The translations under genes and the position numbers were made by a program. Below are positions 1-8,224 of a stretch of 64,000 nt of DNA, piece by piece. Under the pieces are notes generated by a model that ran no database searches, was not told the origin of the DNA, and saw nothing but the letters and a program-made list of their open reading frames with translations. Where the stretch lies: assembly GCA_003388555.1 (NCBI GenBank), contig QQVD01000056.1:62001-126000 (forward strand), in the 5' to 3' direction. This stretch comes from Acidobacteriota bacterium. GTDB taxonomy: Bacteria; Acidobacteriota; Thermoanaerobaculia; Multivoradales; Multivoraceae. Each line of letters begins with the position of its first letter. Positions within the stretch are counted from its first letter, which is position 1.

Positions 1-1
1 C

Positions 2-2275
2 ATGGGAGCGGTGTACCTCGCCAGCCGGGCCGACGGCGCCTTCGACCAACAGGTCGCCCTCAAGGTCCTCCACCGCAGCCCGGCCGACGAAGCCGCCCAC
101 CAGCGGTTCGTGCAGGAGCGCCAGATCCTCGCCGGCCTCAGGCACCCCAACATCGCCCGGCTGCTCGACGGCGGCGTCGTCGACGGGCGCCCCTACCTGG
201 TGCTCGAGCGGGTGGAGGGCGAAGCGATCACCGAGTACTGCCGGAGCCACGCGGTGCGGCCGGAAGAACGCATCCGCCTGCTCCTCCAGGCCTGCGACGC
301 CGTCGCGCACGCCCACTCGCACGGCATCGTGCATCGCGACCTCAAGCCATCGAACCTGCTCGTCGAGCGCGGCCCGGATGGCTCCGCACGGGTCGCGGTG
401 CTCGACTTCGGCATCGCCCGCATCGAACACGCCGATCTCCACGTCACCTCGACCGGCGAGATCTTCGGAACGCCGGGCTACATGTCGCCGGAACAGGCTC
501 TCGGCGACCGCGAGGCGGTCGATCGCCGGACCGACGTCTACTCCCTCGGCGTGGTGCTCTACGAGCTTCTCAGCGGCGCGCGACCCTACGAGGGAGAGAC
601 CACTCCTCAGATCCTGCACCAGGTGCTGGAGAGCGAGCCGACGCCGCTCGAGCGGCGGCTGCCGGGGGTACAGAGAGACCTCGCGACGATCACCGAGACC
701 TGTCTGGCGCGCCTGCCGCAGCAGCGCTACGACTCGGTGCGCGAGCTCTCCTCCGACCTCGAGCGCTTCCTCGAAGGGCGGCCGATCGCGGCCCGTCCGG
801 TCGGCTGGGGCGAACGCCTGCTGCGCCGCGCCCGCCGGCGGCCGAAGACCGCGGCGCTGATCGCCGGTTCACTGCTGCTCACCCTGACCTACCTGGCGCT
901 CGCGGTGACCACCGCGATCCGGCACGCCAGGGACCTCGAGGCGGAGCGCAACGCGGCGATCGCGGCGCGGCGCGACGCCGAGGGACTGCTCGACTTCCTG
1001 CTCGATGACCTGCACGAGGACCTCGACCGCATCGGCCGCCTCGACCTGCTCGACAAGGTCGCTCGCCTGTCGCTCGACTACTACGACCGCCGCGGCGTCG
1101 GCGGCCCCGAGGACGAGCTGCGCCGGGGGCGAGCGCTCTCCAACGCCGGCGGAGTGCTCGAATCCAGCGGCGACATCGCACGCGCGATCGAGGCCTACAG
1201 CGACAACCTGCGCCGCTTCGACGCCCTGGCCGCTGTCGAGCCGGATCCCCGCTGGCAGCGCGAGCGGATCCGCGCCCACGCCGCCCTCGCCGACGCCCAC
1301 GCAGTCCGCGGCGACCTCGCTCCCGCTCGCGAGCACGCACGCGAAGCGCTGCAGCTCGGAGACGCGGGCACCGCCGCCGAAGCCGGGCTCGAGGGCTGGA
1401 GCGACCTGCTGTTCGAGACCGTGTCGACCGCCGGCTGGATCGAGCGTGAGGCTGGCGACCCGCAGGAGGCGCGCCGACTGATCCACCGAGCGCTCGACAT
1501 GGCCACCGCCGAATCGCTGCGGCCCGAAGCCGACCCGAAGTGGCTGAACCGCCGAGCCATGGCGCTGTCGTACCTCGGCCTGATGCGTCACGAGGACGGC
1601 GATGCCGAAGCAGCGCTGGAGCGCTACGAGCAGGCCCTGACCATCTGCAGCGAGCTGGTGGCGAGGGCTCCCGACGACACCGCCTGGCGCGAAGAGCTCC
1701 TCTACACCCTCAACCGCATCGCCTCGGCGCACCTCGACCGGGGCGGTCACGCCGCCGCTCTCGCCGCGCTGGAGCGCGCCTCCACGCAGGCGGATCTCCT
1801 CCTCGGCGTCGAGCCCGGGAACGCCGAGTGGGCGCGTGAGCAGAACATCACCTTCGCCTCGATGGCGGTGGCGCGCCGCGAGCTCGGCGACCTCGAGGGC
1901 GCACTGCGCGACATCGGCAGGAGCCTGGAGATCTCGCGCCGCATGCTGGCGCGCTTCCCGACCAACCACTCCGCCGCCAACGACCTCGCATGGGACCTGG
2001 TCGACGCCGGTCGCATCCAGCACGACCTGGGTCGTCGCGGCGAGGCTGCGGCGTCGTGGCGGGAGGCGCTCGACGTCGTGCGGCGGGCACGCGAAGCGGC
2101 ACCGCAATCGCTCTACTACATGGACACCGAGGCGCAGGCGCTCCTCGAGCTCGGCCGCACCGAGGAGGCACGGCCCCTGGTGGCGCAGCTGCGCGAAGCG
2201 GACTGGCACGCACCGGAGCTCTGGGCCCTGGTGGAGCGGGAGCAAGCGCGCCTCAGGCTAGGAGGCACACCATGA
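2..2275 (+). CDS. Ser/Thr protein kinase with C-terminal TPR region (5' truncated by window edge)
   Basis: This is a Hanks-type membrane kinase whose N-terminus lies outside the window: the visible protein begins inside the glycine-rich loop (MGAVYLA). Numbering from the first visible residue, the ATP-binding lysine is K21 in VALK, the catalytic loop HRDLKPSN is 111-118, DFG is 135-137 and SPE is 162-164. A single membrane helix sits at about 282-305. It is followed by about 450 residues of helical repeats with TPR character, probably the extracytoplasmic or partner-binding part. All catalytic residues are present, so it should be active. The stop codon overlaps the ATG of the next gene (ATGA), so the two are probably co-translated. 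Substrate unknown. Confidence 0.93.
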   Translation: MGAVYLASRADGAFDQQVALKVLHRSPADEAAHQRFVQERQILAGLRHPNIARLLDGGVVDGRPYLVLERVEGEAITEYCRSHAVRPEERIRLLLQACDAVAHAHSHGIVHRDLKPSNLLVERGPDGSARVAVLDFGIARIEHADLHVTSTGEIFGTPGYMSPEQALGDREAVDRRTDVYSLGVVLYELLSGARPYEGETTPQILHQVLESEPTPLERRLPGVQRDLATITETCLARLPQQRYDSVRELSSDLERFLEGRPIAARPVGWGERLLRRARRRPKTAALIAGSLLLTLTYLALAVTTAIRHARDLEAERNAAIAARRDAEGLLDFLLDDLHEDLDRIGRLDLLDKVARLSLDYYDRRGVGGPEDELRRGRALSNAGGVLESSGDIARAIEAYSDNLRRFDALAAVEPDPRWQRERIRAHAALADAHAVRGDLAPAREHAREALQLGDAGTAAEAGLEGWSDLLFETVSTAGWIEREAGDPQEARRLIHRALDMATAESLRPEADPKWLNRRAMALSYLGLMRHEDGDAEAALERYEQALTICSELVARAPDDTAWREELLYTLNRIASAHLDRGGHAAALAALERASTQADLLLGVEPGNAEWAREQNITFASMAVARRELGDLEGALRDIGRSLEISRRMLARFPTNHSAANDLAWDLVDAGRIQHDLGRRGEAAASWREALDVVRRAREAAPQSLYYMDTEAQALLELGRTEEARPLVAQLREADWHAPELWALVEREQARLRLGGTP

Positions 2276-2790
2276 CTGCCGAATCCACGCAGGCGGCCTG
2301 CCAGGGCCCGCCCACCTCACCGAGTCCCATTCCACCGGCCGAGGAGCTTGGTGCCTACGAGACCGGCACCCGCGTCTACGCCCAGGTCTTCGAGCTGCAG
2401 AAGATGCTCGCCGATTCGTCGTACAAGTTCGTAGCGGTCACCGGAGCGGTCTGGACAGTGGTCTTCACCGAGCAGCTGGCCCTCCCGACACAGGCCAGCA
2501 TCGCCCTCCTGCTGGTCCATGCCGTCGCTTCGGTCTGCTTCCTCTTCCACTCGATGTCGTTGGGGAACGCCATGCGGTTGCGCTTCGAGTTCCTGCCCCG
2601 CTTCGGCGAGCAGTTCTATCCCAGGATCGAGAACGAGATCGGCAAGTGGGCGTTCACGCGGGTCTTCCCGGACGGCGAGGCCTCGCTGAAGCAGCGCCTG
2701 GCGCGGTGGGGCCGGCAGCTCTGGATCTGGTACCTGCTGCCGGCATGCGGAGCGGTCGGCAGCCTGGTCCTCCTGCGGCTCGAGCTCTGA
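2272..2790 (+). CDS. Small membrane protein coupled to the upstream kinase
   Basis: A 172-residue protein of no family I recognise. The start at 2272 is chosen because AGGAGG at 2260-2265 lies just upstream and the ATG overlaps the kinase stop codon. The N-terminal 35 residues are Pro/Ser-rich and probably cytosolic. Two hydrophobic hairpin-like segments follow at about residues 47-90 (AVWTVVFTEQ and ALLLVHAVASVCFLF), with a last membrane segment at the C-terminus (WYLLPACGAVGSLVLL). Coupling to a TPR kinase suggests an accessory or target protein; this is inferred from context only. Confidence 0.8.
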   Translation: MTAESTQAACQGPPTSPSPIPPAEELGAYETGTRVYAQVFELQKMLADSSYKFVAVTGAVWTVVFTEQLALPTQASIALLLVHAVASVCFLFHSMSLGNAMRLRFEFLPRFGEQFYPRIENEIGKWAFTRVFPDGEASLKQRLARWGRQLWIWYLLPACGAVGSLVLLRLEL

Positions 2791-2830
2791 GCACCGATCG
2801 ATCGGTGGAACACGCGCGGCGAATCCGCCG

Positions 2831-4423
2831 CTAGGGGACGCCCGCGACGGCCAGCGTGCGCTCGAGGAACGCCCGCACGTCGGCCAGGAACCGCTCGTGC
2901 GACGGATGGTGCAGGTACATCATGTGCCCCGCCTCGTAGTAGGTGAACTGCACCCGCTCGCGGGGGATGCCGTGGCGGTCGAAGGTGACCTCGGCGTCGA
3001 AGAACGGTGTCGCGAAGCCGTCGTAGCCGTTGGCCACCAGCACCTCGAGCTCGGGATTGCGACTCATCGCCTCGGCCAGCCGGCGCGCCACGTTGACGTA
3101 CGACGGCTCCCACCAGCCACCGCCCTCGGGCCGGTACGACCAGCTCTGGCCCAGCTCGGGCGGACCCGACAGGTTGTACTGCATCGTCGGCAGATCGACA
3201 CCGAGCTCGCCGCGCATCACCTCGTGCAGAGCCGCCGCGTAGGCGCTGTCGATGGCGTCCCCTGCGGGGTCGCCGGCCGGCCGTTCGGCGACGTCGTCGA
3301 GGTCGTCGCCGGTGTAGCGGCCGTCGAGGCGGCCGACCGCGAGGCCCTTCTCGCGCAACAGCTCCTTGCGGAAGCGGTCGGCGAGCGGCCGCAGATCCGA
3401 GCGTTCGATGTAGGCCGGATCCAGGCCCGTCAGAGCCGCCAGGCGATCGCGGATGCGCACGCGCTCGCCCGCCGGCAGCGAGCTGCCGCGCAGCAGCGCC
3501 GATCCGTACTCGTCGTAGGCGAAACGGCGCGTCTCGTCGAGCAGACCCTCGAGCGTCGCGGCCGTTCCCATGCGCTCGATCTTGCCGTGGTACCAGGCCG
3601 TGGCGGCCAGGGTCGGCAGGTAGGTCAGGTAGGAGCGCAGGTTGTCGTGGGCCGGCGTCGAGCCCTGGTAGTCGAGCGCCTGCGACACCAGGATCAGGCC
3701 GTTGAGGCTGACGCTGCCGCGGCCTTCTAGCAGGTCGGCGACGGCCGCAGCCCGAGTGCTGCCGAACGACTCACCGATCAGGTACTTGGCAGCGTTCCAC
3801 CGGCCGTGCTCGGTGACGAAGGCGCGGATCAGCTCGGCGATCGACGCGGCGTCGCCGTCGAGGCTCCAGAACTCCTTCGGCTCGTGCTCGCCGAGAGCCC
3901 TCGAGTAGCCGGTGCCGACGGGGTCGACGAAGACCATGTCCACCAGGTCGAGCGGGGTGAGGCCGTTGTCCTCGATCGGGTAGGGCGGCGCCCCGGCGCT
4001 GCGTGCGTCGCTCGGCACCACCACCCGGCGCGGCCCGAAGGTGCCCATGTGCAGCCACACCGAGCTCGACCCGGGGCCGCCGTTCCACACGAACGCCACC
4101 GGCTTCGCTCGCGGCGGATCGATCTCGAGATAGGCGAAGGTGAAGATCGCCGCCTTCGGCTGCTGCTCGTCGTCGTAGAGGAACGTCTCGCCGGCGATCG
4201 CGCGGTAGCGCAGCGCGCGGCCGCCGAAGGTGCCCTGGTGCTCGCTGACGAAGCGGTGCGGCGCGCGCTGCTCGCCGGCGCCGGCGGTGCTCGGCTCCTC
4301 CGCCACCGATCCCTCGCCGGGCGCGGCAGCGAGCGACTGCAGGCTGCAGAGCAAGAGGGCCACCGCGGCGAGGAGCGCCGGGCGGGAGCGCGGCGGGAGC
4401 CGGAGGGGTGCGGCGTCGTGCAT
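2831..4423 (-). CDS. Peptidase S10 family serine carboxypeptidase, exported
   Basis: A 530-residue serine carboxypeptidase-like enzyme (family S10, alpha/beta hydrolase fold) that removes C-terminal residues from peptides. The oxyanion-region signature WNGGPGSSS is at 113-121, the nucleophile is S219 in GESFG, the acid is D468 in NGYDGFATP and the base is H500 in AGHMMY. So the whole triad is visible and in the family order. Residues 14-33 are a signal peptide, giving a periplasmic or secreted enzyme. It is divergently oriented from the ankyrin gene, with 250 bp between the two starts, and convergent with the membrane-protein gene at 2272-2790. Bacterial S10 enzymes often serve in peptide scavenging. 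Confidence 0.93.
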   Translation of the reverse strand: MHDAAPLRLPPRSRPALLAAVALLLCSLQSLAAAPGEGSVAEEPSTAGAGEQRAPHRFVSEHQGTFGGRALRYRAIAGETFLYDDEQQPKAAIFTFAYLEIDPPRAKPVAFVWNGGPGSSSVWLHMGTFGPRRVVVPSDARSAGAPPYPIEDNGLTPLDLVDMVFVDPVGTGYSRALGEHEPKEFWSLDGDAASIAELIRAFVTEHGRWNAAKYLIGESFGSTRAAAVADLLEGRGSVSLNGLILVSQALDYQGSTPAHDNLRSYLTYLPTLAATAWYHGKIERMGTAATLEGLLDETRRFAYDEYGSALLRGSSLPAGERVRIRDRLAALTGLDPAYIERSDLRPLADRFRKELLREKGLAVGRLDGRYTGDDLDDVAERPAGDPAGDAIDSAYAAALHEVMRGELGVDLPTMQYNLSGPPELGQSWSYRPEGGGWWEPSYVNVARRLAEAMSRNPELEVLVANGYDGFATPFFDAEVTFDRHGIPRERVQFTYYEAGHMMYLHHPSHERFLADVRAFLERTLAVAGVP

Positions 4424-4673
4424 CGATCGATCTCCTCGCGAGCGGAAGAGTCAGGGGTTCGTGACGAGTGCGGACTGGGCCGAGATCCTAACCGTGCACC
4501 CGGGAGGGTCGCCGGAGCGGAAGTCGGCTCGAGAAAGCACTCACCGAAGACGGAAATCAGGTTCTGCTCAGGGTTTCGAGCCACCGGCGACCGGTGCCGG
4601 CTGCGTACGCTGGAGGAGACGAGACCTCACTCGGTCCCTCGCCCCCGGAATCGACACAGCGAAGGGAGACCCG

Positions 4674-6173
4674 ATGCCCGACGAGAAGCAGAGTGCCCTC
4701 CATCCACTCCCCAGCCCGCCCACCACTGGGAGCCGACGCCAGCTCCTGTTCGCCGGGCTGGCGGCGATCGCCACGGCGACGACATCGCCCGGCCGGAGCG
4801 CAGCGGCGCTGCTGGTTCGCGAGGAGTCCCGCCTGAACGCAGATCTCCTGCGCTCCTTCTGGAGTGCCGTGCACGCCGGCGATCGCGCTGCCGTCGCGGC
4901 CCTGCTCGACGCCGACGGGGGCCTGATCGGCCGCGTGGATCCCGAGGGCCGCTCGCCGTTCGCCGTGGCTCACCTGGAACACCACGGCGAGGTCGCCGAG
5001 CTGCTGCGCGCCCGCGGCCACCAGCCCGACCTGCACGAGGCGGCGTTGGCGCTCGACTGGACGCGCTTCGAGGAGCTCGCCGGGCAGCGCCCTGGGGAGG
5101 TGAACTCCGCCCATCCGATCGGCGGCACCACCATGCACGCCGCCGCTCTCGGCGGCGCACAGGACTCGATCTGGCGCGTCTACGCCCAGGCCGGCAATCC
5201 CAACCCGGCGCTCACCGGCCCCTCCCCGCTGCAGGTCGCTCTGAGTCACCCCGATCTCGCCGTCGCCGAGATGACCGCCGCGACGCTGCTCGCCAACGCT
5301 GCGTCACCGCACCCTCCGGCGCCACCACGGTCCGGTGGGGTCGACCCGCCGCTGCACCTCGCCGCGGCCCGCGGCAGCGCGGTGCTCGCCGAGATGCTCG
5401 TCCGCCACGGAGCCGATCCGGAGCTCCGGAACACCCGTGGGCGCACCGCGGCGGAGCGCGCCCACGAGTCTGGGCACCGCAACGTCGAGACCCTGCTGAC
5501 GCTGCACACCCGGATCGCCCGCACCCACCACACCGGCCGCACCGCCTCGACGGTCGACGGCGCTCCCTACCGCCCGCCGCAGCTCGACGACCTCGAGCCC
5601 CGCCGGCGCCACGGCGTCGTCGGCATGGCCCACCGCGACCTCGACGGCGTGCGTGCAGCGACCGGCGGCGAGGCGCGCCTGGCGCACTCGGTCGCCACCA
5701 CCGGGGAACGCGCGGTCGAGGCGGGAGCGCACATGGGGCGGCGCGACATCGTCGACCACCTGCTGGGGCTCGGCGCGCCGTACGCTCTGACCACCGCCGT
5801 GATGCGGGACGACCGCCTCGCCGTCGAGCGCGCCCTCGACGCCGATCCGCTGCGTATCCACGAGCGCGGCGCGCACGACTTCGCGCTGCTCTGGTACCCG
5901 TTGATCGGCCGCTGCGATCCGGCGATGACCGAGCTGCTGCTGGCACGCGGCGCCCGGGTCGACGAGCAGCACTTCCTCGGCACGACCGCGCTGCACTGGG
6001 CCTGCATGACGGGAGACCTCGCGGTGATCGAGCTGCTGCTCGCCGCCGGTTGCGACATCGATCGGCCGGGACGCAAGTTCGGGCCCGAGCCGCTGCGGCC
6101 CATCGACCACGCCAGGCAGCGCGAGCACGCCGAGGTCGTCGATCTGCTGCGCGCCCGTGGAGCGCGTGCCTGA
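4674..6173 (+). CDS. Tat-exported ankyrin-repeat protein
   Basis: A 499-residue ankyrin-repeat protein. The start at 4674 follows GAAGGGAG at 4661-4668. An upstream in-frame extension is open but has no ribosome site. A twin-arginine signal, SRRQLLF at 20-26 followed by a hydrophobic stretch and a small-residue cleavage region, indicates folded export through Tat. Ankyrin-type repeats run through the mature part, for example PLHLAAARGSAVLAEMLV, TAAERAHESGHRNVETLL, and TALHWACMTGDLAVIELLLA near the C-terminus. There is no catalytic domain. Probable role is periplasmic protein-protein binding; the partner is unknown. Exported ankyrin proteins are less common than cytosolic ones. Confidence 0.85.
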   Translation: MPDEKQSALHPLPSPPTTGSRRQLLFAGLAAIATATTSPGRSAAALLVREESRLNADLLRSFWSAVHAGDRAAVAALLDADGGLIGRVDPEGRSPFAVAHLEHHGEVAELLRARGHQPDLHEAALALDWTRFEELAGQRPGEVNSAHPIGGTTMHAAALGGAQDSIWRVYAQAGNPNPALTGPSPLQVALSHPDLAVAEMTAATLLANAASPHPPAPPRSGGVDPPLHLAAARGSAVLAEMLVRHGADPELRNTRGRTAAERAHESGHRNVETLLTLHTRIARTHHTGRTASTVDGAPYRPPQLDDLEPRRRHGVVGMAHRDLDGVRAATGGEARLAHSVATTGERAVEAGAHMGRRDIVDHLLGLGAPYALTTAVMRDDRLAVERALDADPLRIHERGAHDFALLWYPLIGRCDPAMTELLLARGARVDEQHFLGTTALHWACMTGDLAVIELLLAAGCDIDRPGRKFGPEPLRPIDHARQREHAEVVDLLRARGARA

Positions 6174-6314
6174 AGCCCTGAGGCAGAGCCTGTGCAACGA
6201 TCGCGCCCCCGGCGCTGGCCGCGCCACCGGCTGCAGCCCGGTCGAGCCGTCGAGGCGGGCACCGGGATGTCGTCGCCTCGGCAGCAGCGCTACGCTCGCG
6301 AGCCACCGGTCGGC

Positions 6315-7445
6315 ATGCGAGCGCAAGGGCGAGAGGTGATCCAGACCAGCGACACGGACGGTCCGTCCCCGACGCAGAGCTCCAGGGAGCTCTGTCGGCT
6401 CGGGCCCTTCACGTTCGATGCCGCCAGCGGCGAAGTGATCGACGCTGCCGACCCGGCCGCGACGCCGACCCGGCTGCCGCCGAAGCCCGCGGCGTTGCTG
6501 CAGCTCCTCGTCGAGGCCCACCCGGGCGTGGCGTCGCACCGGCTCATCCGCGAAACCCTCTGGCCCGACGTGGTGGTCGACTACGACCAGAGCGTGCACC
6601 AGTGCGTGCGCCAGATCCGGGCCGCGCTCGGCGACTCGGCGAGCGCGGCGCGCTACGTCGAGACCATCCCGCGCCGGGGCTACCGCCTGGTGGTGGCGCC
6701 GATTCGGCAGGGGGACCCATCCTCAGCACCTCCCGATCCTCTGCCCGAAGAGACGCCCCGAGTCACGCCCGACGGCCTGTCGGACACCGGTCACCCTGCC
6801 GACCGGCCGCCGAGCGGAGTCGCTTCCGCGTTGGAATCCCGTCCGCGATCAATGCGCGTCCCGACCCTGCTCGCGCTCCTCGTCGGATCGATGCTCTCGG
6901 CGATCGTGCTGTTCGTCGCCACCCGCAGCACGTCGGAGCGAACGGACGTCGCTGCGCACACCGTGGACAGGACTGCGGGAACCGCGGCCGCGAGAGCACT
7001 GCGCGTCGGGATCATGCCGTTCGAAGTCGTCGGCGGCACCGGCCAGCTCACCTCGGAGAACGACTTCGCCGAGCGCCTGCTGGTCCGGCTGCAGCGCGAG
7101 GCCGACTCCCGCGCGGCGAGATCGGCAGATGGGGCGTCCTCCCCGGGCTTCGAGCTCGTCGGCCCCACCAGCACGACACCCTTCGCCCGGCGCGGCGCCG
7201 ACCTCAGCGACGTCGTCGACGATCTCGGTCTCGACTACCTGATCAACGGCCGGTTCCTCGACGACGGGGAAACTCCCTTCGCGCTGCTCGCCGAGCTCGT
7301 CAGGGCCGACGGCGCCCACGTCTGGGTCGAGCGGGTCGAGGAGTTCCCGGGAGACAGCTCTGCAGTCGACGACCTGATCGAGCGCCTCGCCGTCGCCACG
7401 GCGACCGAGATCGACACGTCGTCACACAACGCTCGGGACAGGTAG
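6315..7445 (+). CDS. Winged-helix, membrane and TolB/FlgO-like regulator (CadC-type layout)
   Basis: A 376-residue membrane-bound transcription regulator. The N-terminus carries an OmpR/CadC-type winged-helix domain (about residues 27-130), recognisable from LPPKPAALLQLLVEAHPG, DVVVDYDQSVHQCVRQIRAA and the wing motif RYVETIPRRGYRLV. A membrane helix follows (LLALLVGSMLSAIVLFVA, about 178-200). The C-terminal domain (RVGIMPFEVVGG to VWVERVEEF) resembles the TolB-like/FlgO periplasmic fold. It would bind DNA from the membrane and sense an envelope signal. The start is uncertain: ATG 6315 lacks a ribosome site, whereas GTG 6336 is preceded by AAGGGCGAG and may be the true start. No partner gene is coupled to it. 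Confidence 0.85.
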   Translation: MRAQGREVIQTSDTDGPSPTQSSRELCRLGPFTFDAASGEVIDAADPAATPTRLPPKPAALLQLLVEAHPGVASHRLIRETLWPDVVVDYDQSVHQCVRQIRAALGDSASAARYVETIPRRGYRLVVAPIRQGDPSSAPPDPLPEETPRVTPDGLSDTGHPADRPPSGVASALESRPRSMRVPTLLALLVGSMLSAIVLFVATRSTSERTDVAAHTVDRTAGTAAARALRVGIMPFEVVGGTGQLTSENDFAERLLVRLQREADSRAARSADGASSPGFELVGPTSTTPFARRGADLSDVVDDLGLDYLINGRFLDDGETPFALLAELVRADGAHVWVERVEEFPGDSSAVDDLIERLAVATATEIDTSSHNARDR

Positions 7446-7495
7446 GGGGGCAGCGCCAGACCTCGGTCGTCCCTGAGCGCATCGGACGACATGGC

Positions 7496-8110
7496 TCACG
7501 GCGGGCACTGCCACTCCGCCACCGACTCGAAGACGGCCTGGGGAGCGTGCACCGGCAGCTGGGAGCCGTCGAGGCGCAGCGACAGCAGCTTCTCCGCGAT
7601 CCTCAGCAGCGCCACGTGGGTGTAGCTCGCCTCGCCGCCCAGCTCCACCAACTCGTCCACCCGGCACCAGATCGAGGCGTTCGCCTGGTCGCTCTCGATG
7701 CCGTCGCCGACCGGGTTCGCCGCGCCGTCGCACAGAGACTCCTCCATCTCCCGTCGCACCGCGGCCGCGACCTCGGCGGAGACGGTGCTGGCCTCGAGGA
7801 AGAAGTCGCCCGGGCGCAGGGCGTAGAAGCCGTCGCCGAGAGGCTCCAGCTCTTCGATGCGGTAGTTCTGCAAACGTAGCGATTCGCCCGACATCGAGGT
7901 CTCGAGATCCCGGCCCGCGGTCGGCACCGAGAGCTTCACGCCGAGCGGGCACCAGGTCACCGTGCGTGCGTCGGCCTGTCGCGCCGCGACCGGCGACGCC
8001 GACAGTGTCGCGATCGCCAGCATCAGGTGGGATGCGACCCGCAACCAGGCAGGCCTCCCCAGACGTCGTCGTTGCTCCGGCGCCCTGCCCGGCAGCTCTC
8101 GATCCAGCAT
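7496..8110 (-). CDS. Secreted protein of unknown function
   Basis: A 204-residue protein I do not recognise. ATG at 8110 is preceded by GAGGAG. After a basic N-terminus there is a signal-peptide-like stretch (LMLAIATLSASPVAARQADA, about 29-48), so the mature protein is probably periplasmic. The mature part has paired cysteines (WCPLGV, LCDGA, IWCRV, QCPP) that could form disulfides. It converges with the winged-helix regulator and is divergent from the S9 peptidase, with 114 bp between the two starts. Confidence 0.7.
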   Translation of the reverse strand: MLDRELPGRAPEQRRRLGRPAWLRVASHLMLAIATLSASPVAARQADARTVTWCPLGVKLSVPTAGRDLETSMSGESLRLQNYRIEELEPLGDGFYALRPGDFFLEASTVSAEVAAAVRREMEESLCDGAANPVGDGIESDQANASIWCRVDELVELGGEASYTHVALLRIAEKLLSLRLDGSQLPVHAPQAVFESVAEWQCPP

Positions 8111-8224
8111 CCGCAGTCTCCTCGCGGATTCCAGCCAACTCCGATCACGAGCCTATCGTCCCCATCGCTGGCGACGCTGGCGATAGGGTTTGGCACCCTC
8201 CCCCGCAGATAAGGAGTCAAGTCG

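Noticed and set aside
3806-6181. 791-codon plus-strand frame
   Set aside because: It runs antisense through the S10 peptidase and out of frame through the ankyrin gene; the translation becomes Arg/Pro low complexity.
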